34,885 nucleotides of DNA from Bacteroidales bacterium (GCA_025361285.1 JANYAP010000167.1:1-34885); one strand, 5' to 3'; shown: positions 1 through 8,434, counted from the stretch's first letter. Translations and numbers: made by a program. Notes: generated by a model not told the origin, from the sequence alone.

Positions 1-222
1 AACTTCTATAACTTCTACAACTTCTATAACTCCTATAACTCCTATAACTCCTATAACTTCTACAACTTCTATAACTCCTATAACTCCTATAACTCCTATA
101 ACTTCTATAACTTCTATAACTCCTATAACTTCTACAACTTCTATAACTCCTATAACTCCAATAACTTCTATAACTCCTATAACTTCTATAACTCCTATAA
201 CTTTACAACCTTTATAACTTAC
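1..222. repeat. 9-bp tandem repeat array (AACTYCTAY)n, cut by the window edge
   Basis: Twenty-two 9-mers run without a break from base 1 to base 198, followed by two or three decayed copies to about 222. Three main variants occur: AACTTCTAT (A), AACTCCTAT (B) and AACTTCTAC (C), with one AACTCCAAT. Copies 2-6 and 7-11 both read C-A-B-B-B, a 45-bp higher-order duplication. The array begins before base 1, so its full length is unknown. Two plus-strand frames are open through it (Asn-Phe/Ser-Tyr and Thr-Ser/Pro-Ile repeats) and close just after it, so it could also be the 3' end of an upstream gene. A related 9-mer array in the opposite sense lies just after queA, which favours an intergenic repeat. 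Confidence 0.95.
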
Positions 223-250
223 TTTCACTGAACAAAAATAACTAATTTTG
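223..250 (+). promoter_or_regulatory. Candidate promoter of queA
   Basis: TAATTTTG at 243-250 matches the Bacteroidota -7 element TAnnTTTG. TTTC at 223-226, 16 bp upstream, is an imperfect -33 element (consensus TTTG). The site lies between the 9-mer array and the queA start. If it is the promoter, the array is not part of the queA mRNA. It is a sequence match only. Confidence 0.45.
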
Positions 251-289
251 CACGATTAAAAATTTTGATTTTCATAACTTCATGCATCA

Positions 290-1537
290 ATGTTAAATAA
301 CAGGGATTTAGTACAAAATATAGGCATTTCCGATTACGACTATATACTTAACGATGAACAAATTGCGAAATACCCTCTAGCCGAAAGAGATCAATCGAAA
401 CTACTCGTTTTTCGCGATGGAAACATCTCACAATCAATATTTTCGAGCCTTCCCGAAATACTATCCGATGGGCAATTGTTGGTGTTTAACAGCACTCGGG
501 TAATTCCGGCCCGATTAAAATTTCGTAAATCGACTGGTGCAAATATCGAAATTTTTTGCTTAGAACCAGTTAATCCAAAGGACTATCAACTTTCGTTTCA
601 GGCAAACCGTTGTACTTGGAAATGCATTGTAGGCAACCTTAAAAAATGGAAAGATACTGATTTGCACAAAGATATTGTTACTTCTAGTAACACAATTACC
701 GTAACAGCCACAAAAATAGCCGATTACGGAACATATCAGCATATCGAATTTTCATGGAATACGGCTCAAACGTTTGGCGAAATTATTGAATTGCTGGGTG
801 TTACCCCTATCCCACCCTATTTGAATCGTATAACCGAAGATATTGATCGCGATCGATACCAAACGGTTTATTCGCGCACAAAAGGCTCGGTGGCAGCGCC
901 CACGGCTGGTTTGCATTTTACCAATTCGCTTATCGATAACTTAAAAAAACAAAATATTAATATTGAAGAAGTTACACTTCATGTAGGTGCAGGTACATTT
1001 AAACCAGTGCAAACCGAATATATTGCTGATCATGAGATGCATACGGAGTTTTTCTCAGTATCGAAACAGACTATAAATCAACTCATAATCAATTACGGAA
1101 AAATTGTTGCGGTAGGAACCACCACTCTACGCACCTTGGAGAGCTTGTATTGGATAGGCATTAAGCTTCGCGGGTCGGAAGGTACCTTCAAAGAGCAATT
1201 ACATATAAACCAATGGGATGCGTGTAATGTAGACGGAAATATATCGTACACCGAAGCGCTACAAACAATACTTAATTACTTAGAAAACAATAATTTAAAT
1301 GAGCTTGTTGCCACAACACAAATTTTAATTGCGCCAGGTTACAATATCCGCAGCATAGAAGCATTAATAACTAATTTTCATCAGCCTAAAAGTACGTTGT
1401 TGCTTTTAATTGCGGCTATAGTGGGCAACAAATGGAAACACATTTACAACTACGCCGCCGAAAATAATTTTAGATTTTTGAGTTATGGCGATAGTTCGAT
1501 ACTATATTTGCGGAAAAAAGAAGCAGAAAAGTTGTAA
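290..1537 (+). CDS. queA: S-adenosylmethionine:tRNA ribosyltransferase-isomerase
   Basis: QueA moves the ribosyl part of S-adenosylmethionine onto preQ1 in tRNA, giving epoxyqueuosine at the wobble position of GUN anticodons, a cytoplasmic step of queuosine synthesis. The family motifs are easy to see: VFNSTRVIPARL near residue 65, a YQTVYSRTKGSVAAPTAGLHFT block near residues 193-214, VTLHVGAGTFKPV near 230, and TNFHQPKSTLLLL near 364. At 415 residues it is longer than the ~350 residues of proteobacterial QueA, which fits the longer Bacteroidota form. The ATG at 290 is preferred because the ATG at 282 is in another frame. The gene is monocistronic, with the 9-mer array upstream. Its last codons and TAA stop lie in the first copy of an opposite-sense 9-mer repeat. 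Confidence 0.96.
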   Translation: MLNNRDLVQNIGISDYDYILNDEQIAKYPLAERDQSKLLVFRDGNISQSIFSSLPEILSDGQLLVFNSTRVIPARLKFRKSTGANIEIFCLEPVNPKDYQLSFQANRCTWKCIVGNLKKWKDTDLHKDIVTSSNTITVTATKIADYGTYQHIEFSWNTAQTFGEIIELLGVTPIPPYLNRITEDIDRDRYQTVYSRTKGSVAAPTAGLHFTNSLIDNLKKQNINIEEVTLHVGAGTFKPVQTEYIADHEMHTEFFSVSKQTINQLIINYGKIVAVGTTTLRTLESLYWIGIKLRGSEGTFKEQLHINQWDACNVDGNISYTEALQTILNYLENNNLNELVATTQILIAPGYNIRSIEALITNFHQPKSTLLLLIAAIVGNKWKHIYNYAAENNFRFLSYGDSSILYLRKKEAEKL

Positions 1538-1580
1538 AAAGAAGTTGTAAAGGTTATAAAAGTTTTAAAGGTTGTAAAAG
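1531..1580. repeat. 9-bp repeats (GTTRTAAAR) at the 3' end of queA
   Basis: Four consecutive 9-mers occupy 1544-1579: GTTGTAAAG, GTTATAAAA, GTTTTAAAG and GTTGTAAAA. A further GTTGTAAAA at 1531-1539 contains the queA stop codon. The unit resembles the reverse complement of the array at 1-222 (GTTATAGAA and GTTGTAGAA), so queA is bracketed by related 9-mers in opposite orientation. A short AACC-ending piece (TTTCTATAACC) follows near 1584. Confidence 0.8.
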
Positions 1581-1659
1581 CCATTTCTATAACCTAAATA
1601 ATGAATGGCGAAAATTTGAAACTTCTTTTCGACAGCTTCAAATCGTTCATAAAAATAAT

Positions 1660-2532
1660 TCAGCGCTTTAAAGCCTTCTTCATCGTTTCACCAATCAATG
1701 CGGGCGTTTCAACCACATATAAGCCACATTCCTTAAGTATTTCAATTTTTGCGGCAGCGGTATCGGCTTTGCCGCCAACAATAGCTCCAGCATGCCCCAT
1801 CTTACGACCTTTTGGTGCCGTTTGCCCTGCAATAAACCCCACAACTGGTTTTGTGCCATGGTCTTTTATCCAATATGCAGCCTCGGTTTCCATCGATCCA
1901 CCAATTTCGCCAATCATTATAATACCTTCGGTATCGGGGTCGTCCATTAAAAGTTTAACAGCTTCGAGGGTTGATGTTCCAATAATTGGATCGCCACCAA
2001 TGCCAATGCAGGTCGATTGCCCCAAACCTTGTTTTGTAATCTGATCGACAGCTTCGTAAGTTAATGTGCCAGAGCGAGATACAATACCAATTGTTCCTTT
2101 TCGGTGAATAAAGCCTGGCATAATACCTACTTTTGCCAATTCTGGCGATATTACCCCTGGGCAATTGGGTCCTATTAAGCGCGAATTACCTTTAGTTAAA
2201 TATTGTTTCACTTTTATCATGTCCGAAACAGGAATTCCCTCTGTTATAGCAATAATTAGTGGAACTTTGGCATCGGCGGCTTCCATAATGGCATCGGCAG
2301 CAAAAGCTGGCGGCACAAATATGAGCGAAACATTGGCTCCTGTATGTTCAACAGCTTCTTTAACGGTATCAAAAACAGGTCGTTCCAAATGAGTTTGACC
2401 ACCTTTGCCAGGGGTAACACCACCAACTACGGCTGTGCCATATTCCATCATTTGGGCGGCGTGGAAAGTACCTTCGCTGCCTGTAAAACCTTGAACCACA
2501 ACTTTCGAATTTTTATCGACTAAAACACTCAT
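1660..2532 (-). CDS. sucD: Succinyl-CoA synthetase (ADP/GDP-forming) alpha subunit
   Basis: This is the alpha subunit of succinyl-CoA ligase of the TCA cycle, which couples succinyl-CoA cleavage to nucleotide triphosphate formation through a phosphohistidine. The N-terminal CoA-binding Rossmann domain is visible ([14 protein letters not shown] at 11-24, [10 protein letters not shown] at 36-45), as is the ligase domain with [11 protein letters not shown] near 118. The active-site histidine is H247 in GHAGAIVGG, matching H246 of the E. coli enzyme. At 290 residues the gene is full length. The beta subunit gene (sucC) is not next to it. sucD converges with queA and the two stops are about 120 bp apart. 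Confidence 0.97.
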   Translation of the reverse strand: MSVLVDKNSKVVVQGFTGSEGTFHAAQMMEYGTAVVGGVTPGKGGQTHLERPVFDTVKEAVEHTGANVSLIFVPPAFAADAIMEAADAKVPLIIAITEGIPVSDMIKVKQYLTKGNSRLIGPNCPGVISPELAKVGIMPGFIHRKGTIGIVSRSGTLTYEAVDQITKQGLGQSTCIGIGGDPIIGTSTLEAVKLLMDDPDTEGIIMIGEIGGSMETEAAYWIKDHGTKPVVGFIAGQTAPKGRKMGHAGAIVGGKADTAAAKIEILKECGLYVVETPALIGETMKKALKR

Positions 2533-2635
2533 ATATGCTGAATAATTATTGAACTATAAAGATACAATTATAGGCGATTTTGTTTAATAAAGTGCTATAC
2601 AACATAAGAGCATTTTTTTAATTAATATCATTTCA

Positions 2636-2643
2636 TAACTTTG
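2636..2643 (+). promoter_or_regulatory. Candidate -7 element upstream of the YaiO-like gene
   Basis: TAACTTTG matches TAnnTTTG about 90 bp upstream of the start at 2731. A T-rich run lies about 20 bp further upstream, with no clear TTTG -33 element. Motif match only. Confidence 0.35.
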
Positions 2644-2730
2644 GGTGTAATAGAGTTAGAATTTAGTTGTTAGCAATAATACTAATCAAACAGCTGTTAA
2701 TAAGATAATTATATATTAAACAAACAAGTC

Positions 2731-3996
2731 ATGTTCCGTAAATTAGTACTGATAGTTTTTATATTTTTTCGAACTTGCCCAACCTTTGCCCAGCCCGAAA
2801 CCCCCGATGTGGAGGAACTTTTTAAACATGCTCAGAATTTAGCATTTTCGAACCAATGGAAAGAGGCCAGAGCGTTTGCCCAACAAGCATTGGTTATAAA
2901 CCCTAAGTATTTCGATGCCAAAGTGCTTATTGGTAGAACTTTTGCTTGGGAACAGAAATACGATTCGGCACGGTTGGAAATAATGCCTGTAATTACTTCG
3001 GATACAGCCCACTGCGATGCCCTCGATGCGATGATTGACATTGAATTTTGGTCGAAAAATTATCCTGAAGCATTAAAATGGTGCAACATAGCACTTACGT
3101 TTTACCCCAACAACCGCGATATTCTTCTTAAAAAAGCTCAAATACTTATAGCGATGGGAAACGACGAAGAGGCTCGCGCCATACTAGCTCTTTTACTCGG
3201 TTTAGACCCTAACAGCTACGAGGTGAATGCATTATTAGCTAGCATGCATAAATACCGCAACCGCATTGCGTTGGAGCACACTTTCGATTTTTTTCGCGAA
3301 CCATACACACACCGATGGCACATGACATCGCTGCAATATCAACGCGACGAAAAATGGGGAACGATAATTGGCAAATGCAATATGGCTCAATTGGTTACAG
3401 CTAACGAATGGTACCCTTCAAATGCTGGCTTTCAGGCCGAAGTGGATGCATACCCAATTATACGCCCTGGCACATACCTCTATTTAAATGGAGGCATATC
3501 ATTAAGTACTTTATTTCCATTTCTACGCTTTGGGTTTGAGCCATTCCAGTCGCTAGGCAAAGGCTGGGAAGTTTCGGCTGGTGGGCGATATTTGTTTTAT
3601 GATACCAATTTAATGGCTAGCAAAGTAACAATACTTACTGGATCGATAAGTAAATACTTCTCCAATAATTGGTTATCGTTCCGCCCTTATTGGGCAATGA
3701 CTTCCAGCAACTTTTCGCAATCGTACTTTGTGTTTTACCGACATTATTTAGGAATACCCGAAAACTACATTGGAGGCGCACTAGGCGTTGGATTGTCGCC
3801 CGACGAAAACTATAATAGAACGGCTTACTACGGAAATTCTTCTTTAAGCAGTTACCGCTTTCGTTTCGATATTCAGCATAAACTAAGCAAACAATTTATA
3901 TTGAGATGCTTAACAGGCTACACATACGAAAAATACACTTACAAAAAATATCGTAACAGGTTCGACACCAGTGTATATTTGGCTTTTTTGTTTTAG
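2731..3996 (+). CDS. YaiO-like protein: N-terminal TPRs and C-terminal outer-membrane beta-barrel
   Basis: An N-terminal signal peptide (to about residue 20, ending in TFAQ) is followed by roughly four TPR-like helical pairs to about residue 180. The rest is rich in alternating aromatic beta-strand patterns and ends in VYLAFLF with a C-terminal Phe, as expected for an outer-membrane barrel. This architecture matches the YaiO family, known as an outer-membrane protein in E. coli whose role is poorly defined. The barrel would sit in the outer membrane with the TPR region in the periplasm as a partner-binding platform, which is inference. No glycan synthesis genes flank it, so the context does not suggest a substrate. 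Confidence 0.75.
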   Translation: MFRKLVLIVFIFFRTCPTFAQPETPDVEELFKHAQNLAFSNQWKEARAFAQQALVINPKYFDAKVLIGRTFAWEQKYDSARLEIMPVITSDTAHCDALDAMIDIEFWSKNYPEALKWCNIALTFYPNNRDILLKKAQILIAMGNDEEARAILALLLGLDPNSYEVNALLASMHKYRNRIALEHTFDFFREPYTHRWHMTSLQYQRDEKWGTIIGKCNMAQLVTANEWYPSNAGFQAEVDAYPIIRPGTYLYLNGGISLSTLFPFLRFGFEPFQSLGKGWEVSAGGRYLFYDTNLMASKVTILTGSISKYFSNNWLSFRPYWAMTSSNFSQSYFVFYRHYLGIPENYIGGALGVGLSPDENYNRTAYYGNSSLSSYRFRFDIQHKLSKQFILRCLTGYTYEKYTYKKYRNRFDTSVYLAFLF

Positions 3997-4027
3997 GGAA
4001 GATGGGTTACACAAAAACGTTTAACGT

Positions 4028-4085
4028 TGTTTATCAGTTCATTGCAACACTTACCATTTCATTTCCACTGTTTTTATAGAATAAC
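4028..4085. repeat. ~58-bp dispersed repeat, copy 1
   Basis: This stretch closely matches 18661-18719. Both copies contain TGTTTATCA, CTTAC, CCACTGTTTTTAT and GAATAAC in the same order, with one single-base indel. Both copies lie between converging genes, just past the stop of the minus-strand gene. Read on the minus strand, both end in a short open frame (EMVSVAMN* here, ETVSIARN* in copy 2), so they may be a remnant of the end of some gene or element. Confidence 0.8.
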
Positions 4086-4099
4086 GAAGATTGCACCAA

Positions 4100-4804
4100 T
4101 CAGAGAAGATTAAATCTTACCAAAGGTAAGTACGTAATTATCTGCGATTTAGTAATTGAATTAACCTTAATTACTAATTCCTGTCCTGGAGGAAGTTTTT
4201 TGATAAAGTTTAACGTTTTGGGCGAAAGTTTAGCTCCATCGTTGTCGGACGATATAAACATTCCCCCATAATAATAACCAACCGTAAAATGCTCTATTCT
4301 AAACCATTTGTCGCTTTCTGGCAAATCGTCTGTAAAAAATAGGTTTATTGAATCGGCAGTGAAAAAGGTGGCTCGGTTAATTACGCTTTTTTCTTTTATA
4401 AAAATTTTCCCAACGCACAATGTTGGCGATGGAACAATTAGCACTATAAATTGTTTCTTACCAATAATTAATGTATCGTTATTATCATTTATAAAATAAG
4501 TAGTTACAAACGATCTACCAGCATTATTTGGAATAGTAAGAAATCCATTCTCCGACTTTACTATTATTCCGTTATTAACTCCTAAAAATAGTTGGGTTGA
4601 TTTTAAAATAGTGTCGGGTAAGCTTATTTCCAAATAATTATCGATACCGCAATATAAAAAGTTACCTTTCGAATCGGTAGAATTTATTGCCACTTTGTTC
4701 CAGTAATTATTGAGTATTAAGGAATCGTTTGCACTCATTTTCTGAGCATTTAGATGATGAAACTGACTGAAAACTATAAGAAATATTAGAATTACTCGTT
4801 TCAT
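4100..4804 (-). CDS. Secreted stand-alone protein with GldM-like C-terminal domains
   Basis: About 234 residues with a signal peptide (MKRVILIFLIVFSQFHHLNAQ). The body resembles the extracytoplasmic beta-domains of GldM: an early YCGIDNYLEISLPD segment like the GldM 'YxGxDNPI' start, a FIVLIVPSPTLCVGK segment like GldM 'FRVKxIPDPxxxxG', and a final region ending in LPPGQELVIKVNSI. GldM itself is about 500 residues, has an N-terminal membrane helix and works with GldL in the type IX motor, so this protein is only a relative of its periplasmic part. I chose the ATG at 4804 because the track ORF start adds 16 residues before the signal peptide. No other gld/por genes are nearby. The assignment is from pattern recognition. 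Confidence 0.55.
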   Translation of the reverse strand: MKRVILIFLIVFSQFHHLNAQKMSANDSLILNNYWNKVAINSTDSKGNFLYCGIDNYLEISLPDTILKSTQLFLGVNNGIIVKSENGFLTIPNNAGRSFVTTYFINDNNDTLIIGKKQFIVLIVPSPTLCVGKIFIKEKSVINRATFFTADSINLFFTDDLPESDKWFRIEHFTVGYYYGGMFISSDNDGAKLSPKTLNFIKKLPPGQELVIKVNSITKSQIITYLPLVRFNLL

Positions 4805-4935
4805 TAAAAAATAATTTACGCCGAAGATAATAATTGGAAACAGATACACCAAAAGTATTGCATCGATTACATTATATACAACGAATTTATTTTTCTGACA
4901 TATTTATTTTAACGCACAAGTTATAAGTTTATTTC

Positions 4936-4970
4936 TTCTTGGTTCTTGGTTCTTGGTTCTTGGTTCTTGG
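4936..4970. repeat. Five-copy heptamer repeat (TTCTTGG)5
   Basis: Five exact TTCTTGG copies in tandem, preceded by a partial copy, about 85 bp upstream of metA and about 130 bp upstream of the start of the GldM-like gene. It lies in the divergent intergenic region, so copy-number change could affect expression of either gene. That is inference. Confidence 0.95.
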
Positions 4971-5055
4971 TTTTTAATTCTTGCGTTCTATATATAATTG
5001 TCCACAACCCCTTGAAACGTTACAGTTTTTAATTAATTTTACAAAAAAATGAAAT

Positions 5056-5973
5056 ATGCCATTAAACGTACCCGATAATCTTCCTGCAATTGATGTTTTA
5101 AAGGAAGAAAACATATTTATAATGACCGAAACGGTTGCTATTCATCAGGATATTAGACCGTTGCGAATAGCTATTTTGAATTTAATGCCAGTTAAAGTAA
5201 CAACCGAAATTCATTTGCTGCGAATGCTGTCGAATTCGCCATTGCAAGCCGAAATATCGCTAATTAACATAAAAAATCATGTTTCGAAGAACACGTCGCA
5301 GCAACATTTGGAAACTTTTTATTTAAACTTCGATCAAATAAAAAACCAAAACTTCGACGGATTAATTATTACTGGCGCACCAGTAGAACATCTTGAATTC
5401 GAGGAAGTTACATATTGGGGCGAAATTAAAGAAATTATGGACTGGGCTAAATCTCATGTAACTTCTACATTTTATATATGCTGGGCTGCTCAAGCTGGTT
5501 TATTCCATCATTATGGTATTGAAAAACATGCCGTCGACAAGAAGATTTTTGGCGTTTTTCAACACCAGGTAAATAATTCGAAGATACCGTTGTTGCGTGG
5601 CTTCGACGATGAATTTATGGCTCCACACTCCCGATTTACCGACATTTTTAGAGACGACGTACTGAACGTTAAGGAGCTTGAAATTGCTGCCGAATCGCCC
5701 GAAGCCGGTGTGTATATTGTTGTTTCTCGCGACGGAAAACAGGTGTTTGTTACAGGTCATTCCGAATACGATTTACTTACCTTAAAAATGGAATACGACC
5801 GCGATGTGGCTAAAGGAATTGCTATTGATGTGCCACGAAACTATTTCCCAGGCAACGACCCAACGCAGTATCCGCGGGCATTGTGGAAAGGACATGCTAG
5901 TTTGTTGTTTTCCAATTGGTTAAATTATTATGTGTACCAGCAAACGCCTTATTCTATTGATGATATATCGTGA
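5056..5973 (+). CDS. metA: Homoserine O-acyltransferase, probably acetyl-CoA specific
   Basis: MetA-family enzyme of methionine synthesis that acylates homoserine before sulfur incorporation. The catalytic residues are in place: nucleophile C142 in the ICWAAQA motif, and H235 and E237 in TGHSEYD. Residue 111, known in this family to set acyl-CoA choice, is Glu in TGAPVEHLEF. Glu at 111 goes with acetyl-CoA and Gly with succinyl-CoA, so this is predicted to be a homoserine O-acetyltransferase despite the usual 'succinyltransferase' name. The length of 305 residues is typical. The ATG at 5049 is out of frame. The pirin gene follows after 42 bp on the same strand. Confidence 0.95.
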   Translation: MPLNVPDNLPAIDVLKEENIFIMTETVAIHQDIRPLRIAILNLMPVKVTTEIHLLRMLSNSPLQAEISLINIKNHVSKNTSQQHLETFYLNFDQIKNQNFDGLIITGAPVEHLEFEEVTYWGEIKEIMDWAKSHVTSTFYICWAAQAGLFHHYGIEKHAVDKKIFGVFQHQVNNSKIPLLRGFDDEFMAPHSRFTDIFRDDVLNVKELEIAAESPEAGVYIVVSRDGKQVFVTGHSEYDLLTLKMEYDRDVAKGIAIDVPRNYFPGNDPTQYPRALWKGHASLLFSNWLNYYVYQQTPYSIDDIS

Positions 5974-6015
5974 AAAAGTTAGGCATGAAACCGTTGTAAA
6001 CAATAATTATCATTT

Positions 6016-6726
6016 ATGAAAACAACATTACATAAAGCCAATACCCGTGGACATGCTAATTATGGTTGGCTCGACACATATTACACTTTCAGTTTTGCGA
6101 ATTATTACGATGCTAAAAGGATGAATTTCGGTGCATTACGCGTTCTCAACGACGATTGCATTGACGGTGGTGGAGGTTTTGGAGAACATCCGCACGACAA
6201 TATGGAAATAGTTACTATAATTCTCGAAGGCGAGTTGGAACATAGTGATAGTATGGGTAATACGTTCCGAATTAAAAAAAACGATATTCAAACAATGTCG
6301 GCTGGAACGGGAATTTTTCATTCGGAATTTAATTACAGTAAAACCGAACCGTTACGCCTTTTACAAATATGGGTATTGCCCGATAAACAGGGACTTACTC
6401 CAACCTACAATCAGAAAACATTCGACCCCTCAAAGCGCATAAATAATTGGCAGCGAATAGTTTCGCCAAGCGAACCCAACGCAGTTAAAATTAACCAAAA
6501 TGCATACTTCTCGTTAATAGATATGCATAAGGATTTTTTAACTGACTATCAACTTCATAGCAAATATAGCGGAGTCTATATTTTTGTTTTGGAAGGTTCA
6601 GTAAGTGCAAACGATACTATATTGAATAGAAGGGATGGTTTAGGTGTTGAAGAAACTAACACAATAGCATTCAAAGCATTAGAAGCTTCGGAATTGCTGG
6701 TAATAGAAATTCCTGCATCAATTTAA
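6016..6726 (+). CDS. Pirin family protein (bicupin, YhhW-like)
   Basis: Cupin-fold protein of 236 residues. The metal-binding set of the N-terminal cupin is visible: H58 and H60 in GEHPHDNMEIVT, H102 and E104 in GIFHSEFN. YhhW-type pirins can have quercetin 2,3-dioxygenase activity in vitro, but the natural substrate in Bacteroidota is unknown. The protein has no signal peptide and should be cytoplasmic. It starts 42 bp after metA and may share its transcript. No link to methionine metabolism is established. Confidence 0.9.
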   Translation: MKTTLHKANTRGHANYGWLDTYYTFSFANYYDAKRMNFGALRVLNDDCIDGGGGFGEHPHDNMEIVTIILEGELEHSDSMGNTFRIKKNDIQTMSAGTGIFHSEFNYSKTEPLRLLQIWVLPDKQGLTPTYNQKTFDPSKRINNWQRIVSPSEPNAVKINQNAYFSLIDMHKDFLTDYQLHSKYSGVYIFVLEGSVSANDTILNRRDGLGVEETNTIAFKALEASELLVIEIPASI

Positions 6727-6899
6727 GCCTCCTTTTTTTTCAAATTGTCGCTAAAAACACATATATTATTCTTATTACGTCTGCGCCGCACCCTGAGCTT
6801 GTAGAACGGTATGTGAATGACAACTAGTTACATCAAACATGCAGATTTAAGGTGATGGAATAGTTACCAATATTATTGAAAGGCTAGTTACGGTAACCC

Positions 6900-7400
6900 T
6901 TATTTGGCGTACACCGCTGTTTTAAAGGTAAAGTGTTTTTGCGAGAAGTAACTGTAAATTACTATTAATCCAGTAGTTAGTATTTTCGATACAGTAGGGT
7001 AAAGCCCAAAATAGTCCACAAACAGTTTAAGGAAAAAATAGTTTAACATAATGCATACCAGCACAATAACTCCATATCTAAACAATTGAATTCTACCTTC
7101 TAATTCGGAATGCGAAAAAGTAATGTATTTCGAAAGTAGAAACCCTGTAGTAAAGGTTACAGGAAAAACCATTATAAACGAAGCTATATGTGGGCTAATA
7201 GCCACAAAACCAATATCTACGATTTGTTTTTTGAGAATAAAGTTATACGAAATAAAAAAAAGCAAAATATCGAGTGCCGTATTCGATCCACCACAAAAGG
7301 CGTAGCGAAACGTTTCCTCGGGAACATACTGTTTAAAAGGCTGATAGAGCCAGTTAATAAGAGCGAGAATGTGTTTTCGAAAATTGTTTAACTTTTTCAA
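6900..7400 (-). CDS. GtrA family membrane protein
   Basis: A 166-residue integral membrane protein with about four hydrophobic segments (roughly 37-57, 68-90, 105-125 and 133-150). The FRYAFCGGSNTALDILLFF start and the final YFSQKHFTF segment are typical of the GtrA family. GtrA proteins are thought to help move polyprenyl-linked sugars across the inner membrane for glycan modification. No glycosyltransferase is adjacent, so the substrate is unknown. A TAATTTTG -7-like element lies just upstream of the start. Confidence 0.88.
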   Translation of the reverse strand: MKKLNNFRKHILALINWLYQPFKQYVPEETFRYAFCGGSNTALDILLFFISYNFILKKQIVDIGFVAISPHIASFIMVFPVTFTTGFLLSKYITFSHSELEGRIQLFRYGVIVLVCIMLNYFFLKLFVDYFGLYPTVSKILTTGLIVIYSYFSQKHFTFKTAVYAK

Positions 7401-7422
7401 TGGCTATTTAAAAAATGCACCG

Positions 7423-7430
7423 CAAAATTA
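7423..7430 (-). promoter_or_regulatory. Candidate -7 element of the GtrA gene
   Basis: The minus strand reads TAATTTTG, an exact TAnnTTTG match, 22 bp before the ATG of the GtrA gene. No convincing -33 element is seen. Confidence 0.4.
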
Positions 7431-7596
7431 GAAAAAGTATTCACTCGGCAATTGATGTTTTACGTAAAAGTTGGAGTGGGTAAAGATATATTGAAATGAA
7501 GGTACGATTATTTAGTCTTAATTTTGTTTCAAAATGCTAAAAGTCAGGGAATTAGTAATTATGAATTGAGTAAAGTGCGATTTCGGAGCTATCTTA

Positions 7597-8364
7597 TTAA
7601 TAAATAAAATAATAAAGCGAAACAGCCAAGCCAATAACTATAACTATTGTGCGTAAAAAAGTGGGATTTATTTTTCCAGCGAGTTTTCCGCCAATATAAC
7701 CTCCCGAAATTGCGCCAATTGCAATAACTCCAGCAATTAGCCAGTCCACTTTCCCCGAGAATAAAAAATAAACCGATGCGGCAATATTAACGCTAAACGA
7801 AATGGCTTGTTTTAAAACATTTAGTTTGGTTAGGGATTCGTTGATAACTAAACCCAGAATTGCCATTAAAATAACACCAAGCCCAGCACCAAAGTATCCT
7901 CCATAAATAGCAGCCAGAAAGATAAATAAATACATAGCTGCTGCATTTAAACGCCCGCTATGAGCCATACTTGTACGCAATGCAACCCAATTCCGAACGG
8001 GCACTTGTAAGGCTAAAATAATGGTTGCCAGTAATATAAGATAAGGAATAATGGTACGAAATGAGCTTTCGTTAGTATTGAGCAGTATAAGTGCGCCAGC
8101 AATGCCCCCAACAATGCTAACTGGCAGAATTTTAAATAAACGTTTTTTTTGCGATTCGAAATCGTGGCGTTGCGCATAAACGCCGCCTAATATTCCGGAG
8201 CATAGCCCAATGGTATTGGTAACGTTTGCCGCAACGGCAGGCATTCCAATGGCAGTTAAAACGGGGAAAGTAACTAAAGTGCCACCACCAGCAATGGCGT
8301 TAATAAACCCTGCGGCAACTGCTGCAAAACAAACAATTACTAAATCGAGTAAGGTGTAAGACAT
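7597..8364 (-). CDS. Sulfite exporter TauE/SafE family (TSUP) membrane permease
   Basis: A 255-residue, almost wholly hydrophobic protein with about seven or eight membrane helices. The N-terminal FAAVAAGFINAIAGGGTLVTFP and the central GGYFGAGLGVILMAILG are the paired glycine-rich repeats of the TauE/SafE (TSUP) family. Members export or import small anions such as sulfite, sulfoacetate or other organosulfur compounds. The substrate cannot be told from the sequence. The gene lies downstream of rplS on the same strand, but a strong terminator separates them, so it probably has its own promoter. Confidence 0.9.
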   Translation of the reverse strand: MSYTLLDLVIVCFAAVAAGFINAIAGGGTLVTFPVLTAIGMPAVAANVTNTIGLCSGILGGVYAQRHDFESQKKRLFKILPVSIVGGIAGALILLNTNESSFRTIIPYLILLATIILALQVPVRNWVALRTSMAHSGRLNAAAMYLFIFLAAIYGGYFGAGLGVILMAILGLVINESLTKLNVLKQAISFSVNIAASVYFLFSGKVDWLIAGVIAIGAISGGYIGGKLAGKINPTFLRTIVIVIGLAVSLYYFIY

Positions 8365-8380
8365 ACATTATAAATAAAAT

Positions 8381-8415
8381 ACGAAAGGCCGCCTATTACA
8401 ATAAGCAGCCTTTCG
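8381..8415 (-). terminator. Rho-independent terminator downstream of rplS
   Basis: On the minus strand ACGAAAGGC pairs with GCCTTTCGT, and the stem extends inward with further pairs (UGCUUA with UAGGCG, including G-U pairs). A T-rich stretch follows. It sits about 20 bp after the rplS stop and before the TauE/SafE start, so it likely ends the rplS transcript. Confidence 0.8.
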
Positions 8416-8434
8416 TTTATTTTTAATCCTAAAA

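Noticed and set aside
1-222. CRISPR array
   Set aside because: The units are 9 bp with no unique spacers and no cas genes nearby. It is a plain tandem repeat.
1601-2044. 147-residue plus-strand ORF
   Set aside because: It lies antisense to sucD, a clear housekeeping gene, and looks like a shadow reading frame.
4853-5055. SAM riboswitch upstream of metA
   Set aside because: I could not identify the conserved core of a known SAM riboswitch class; only the heptamer tract stands out.
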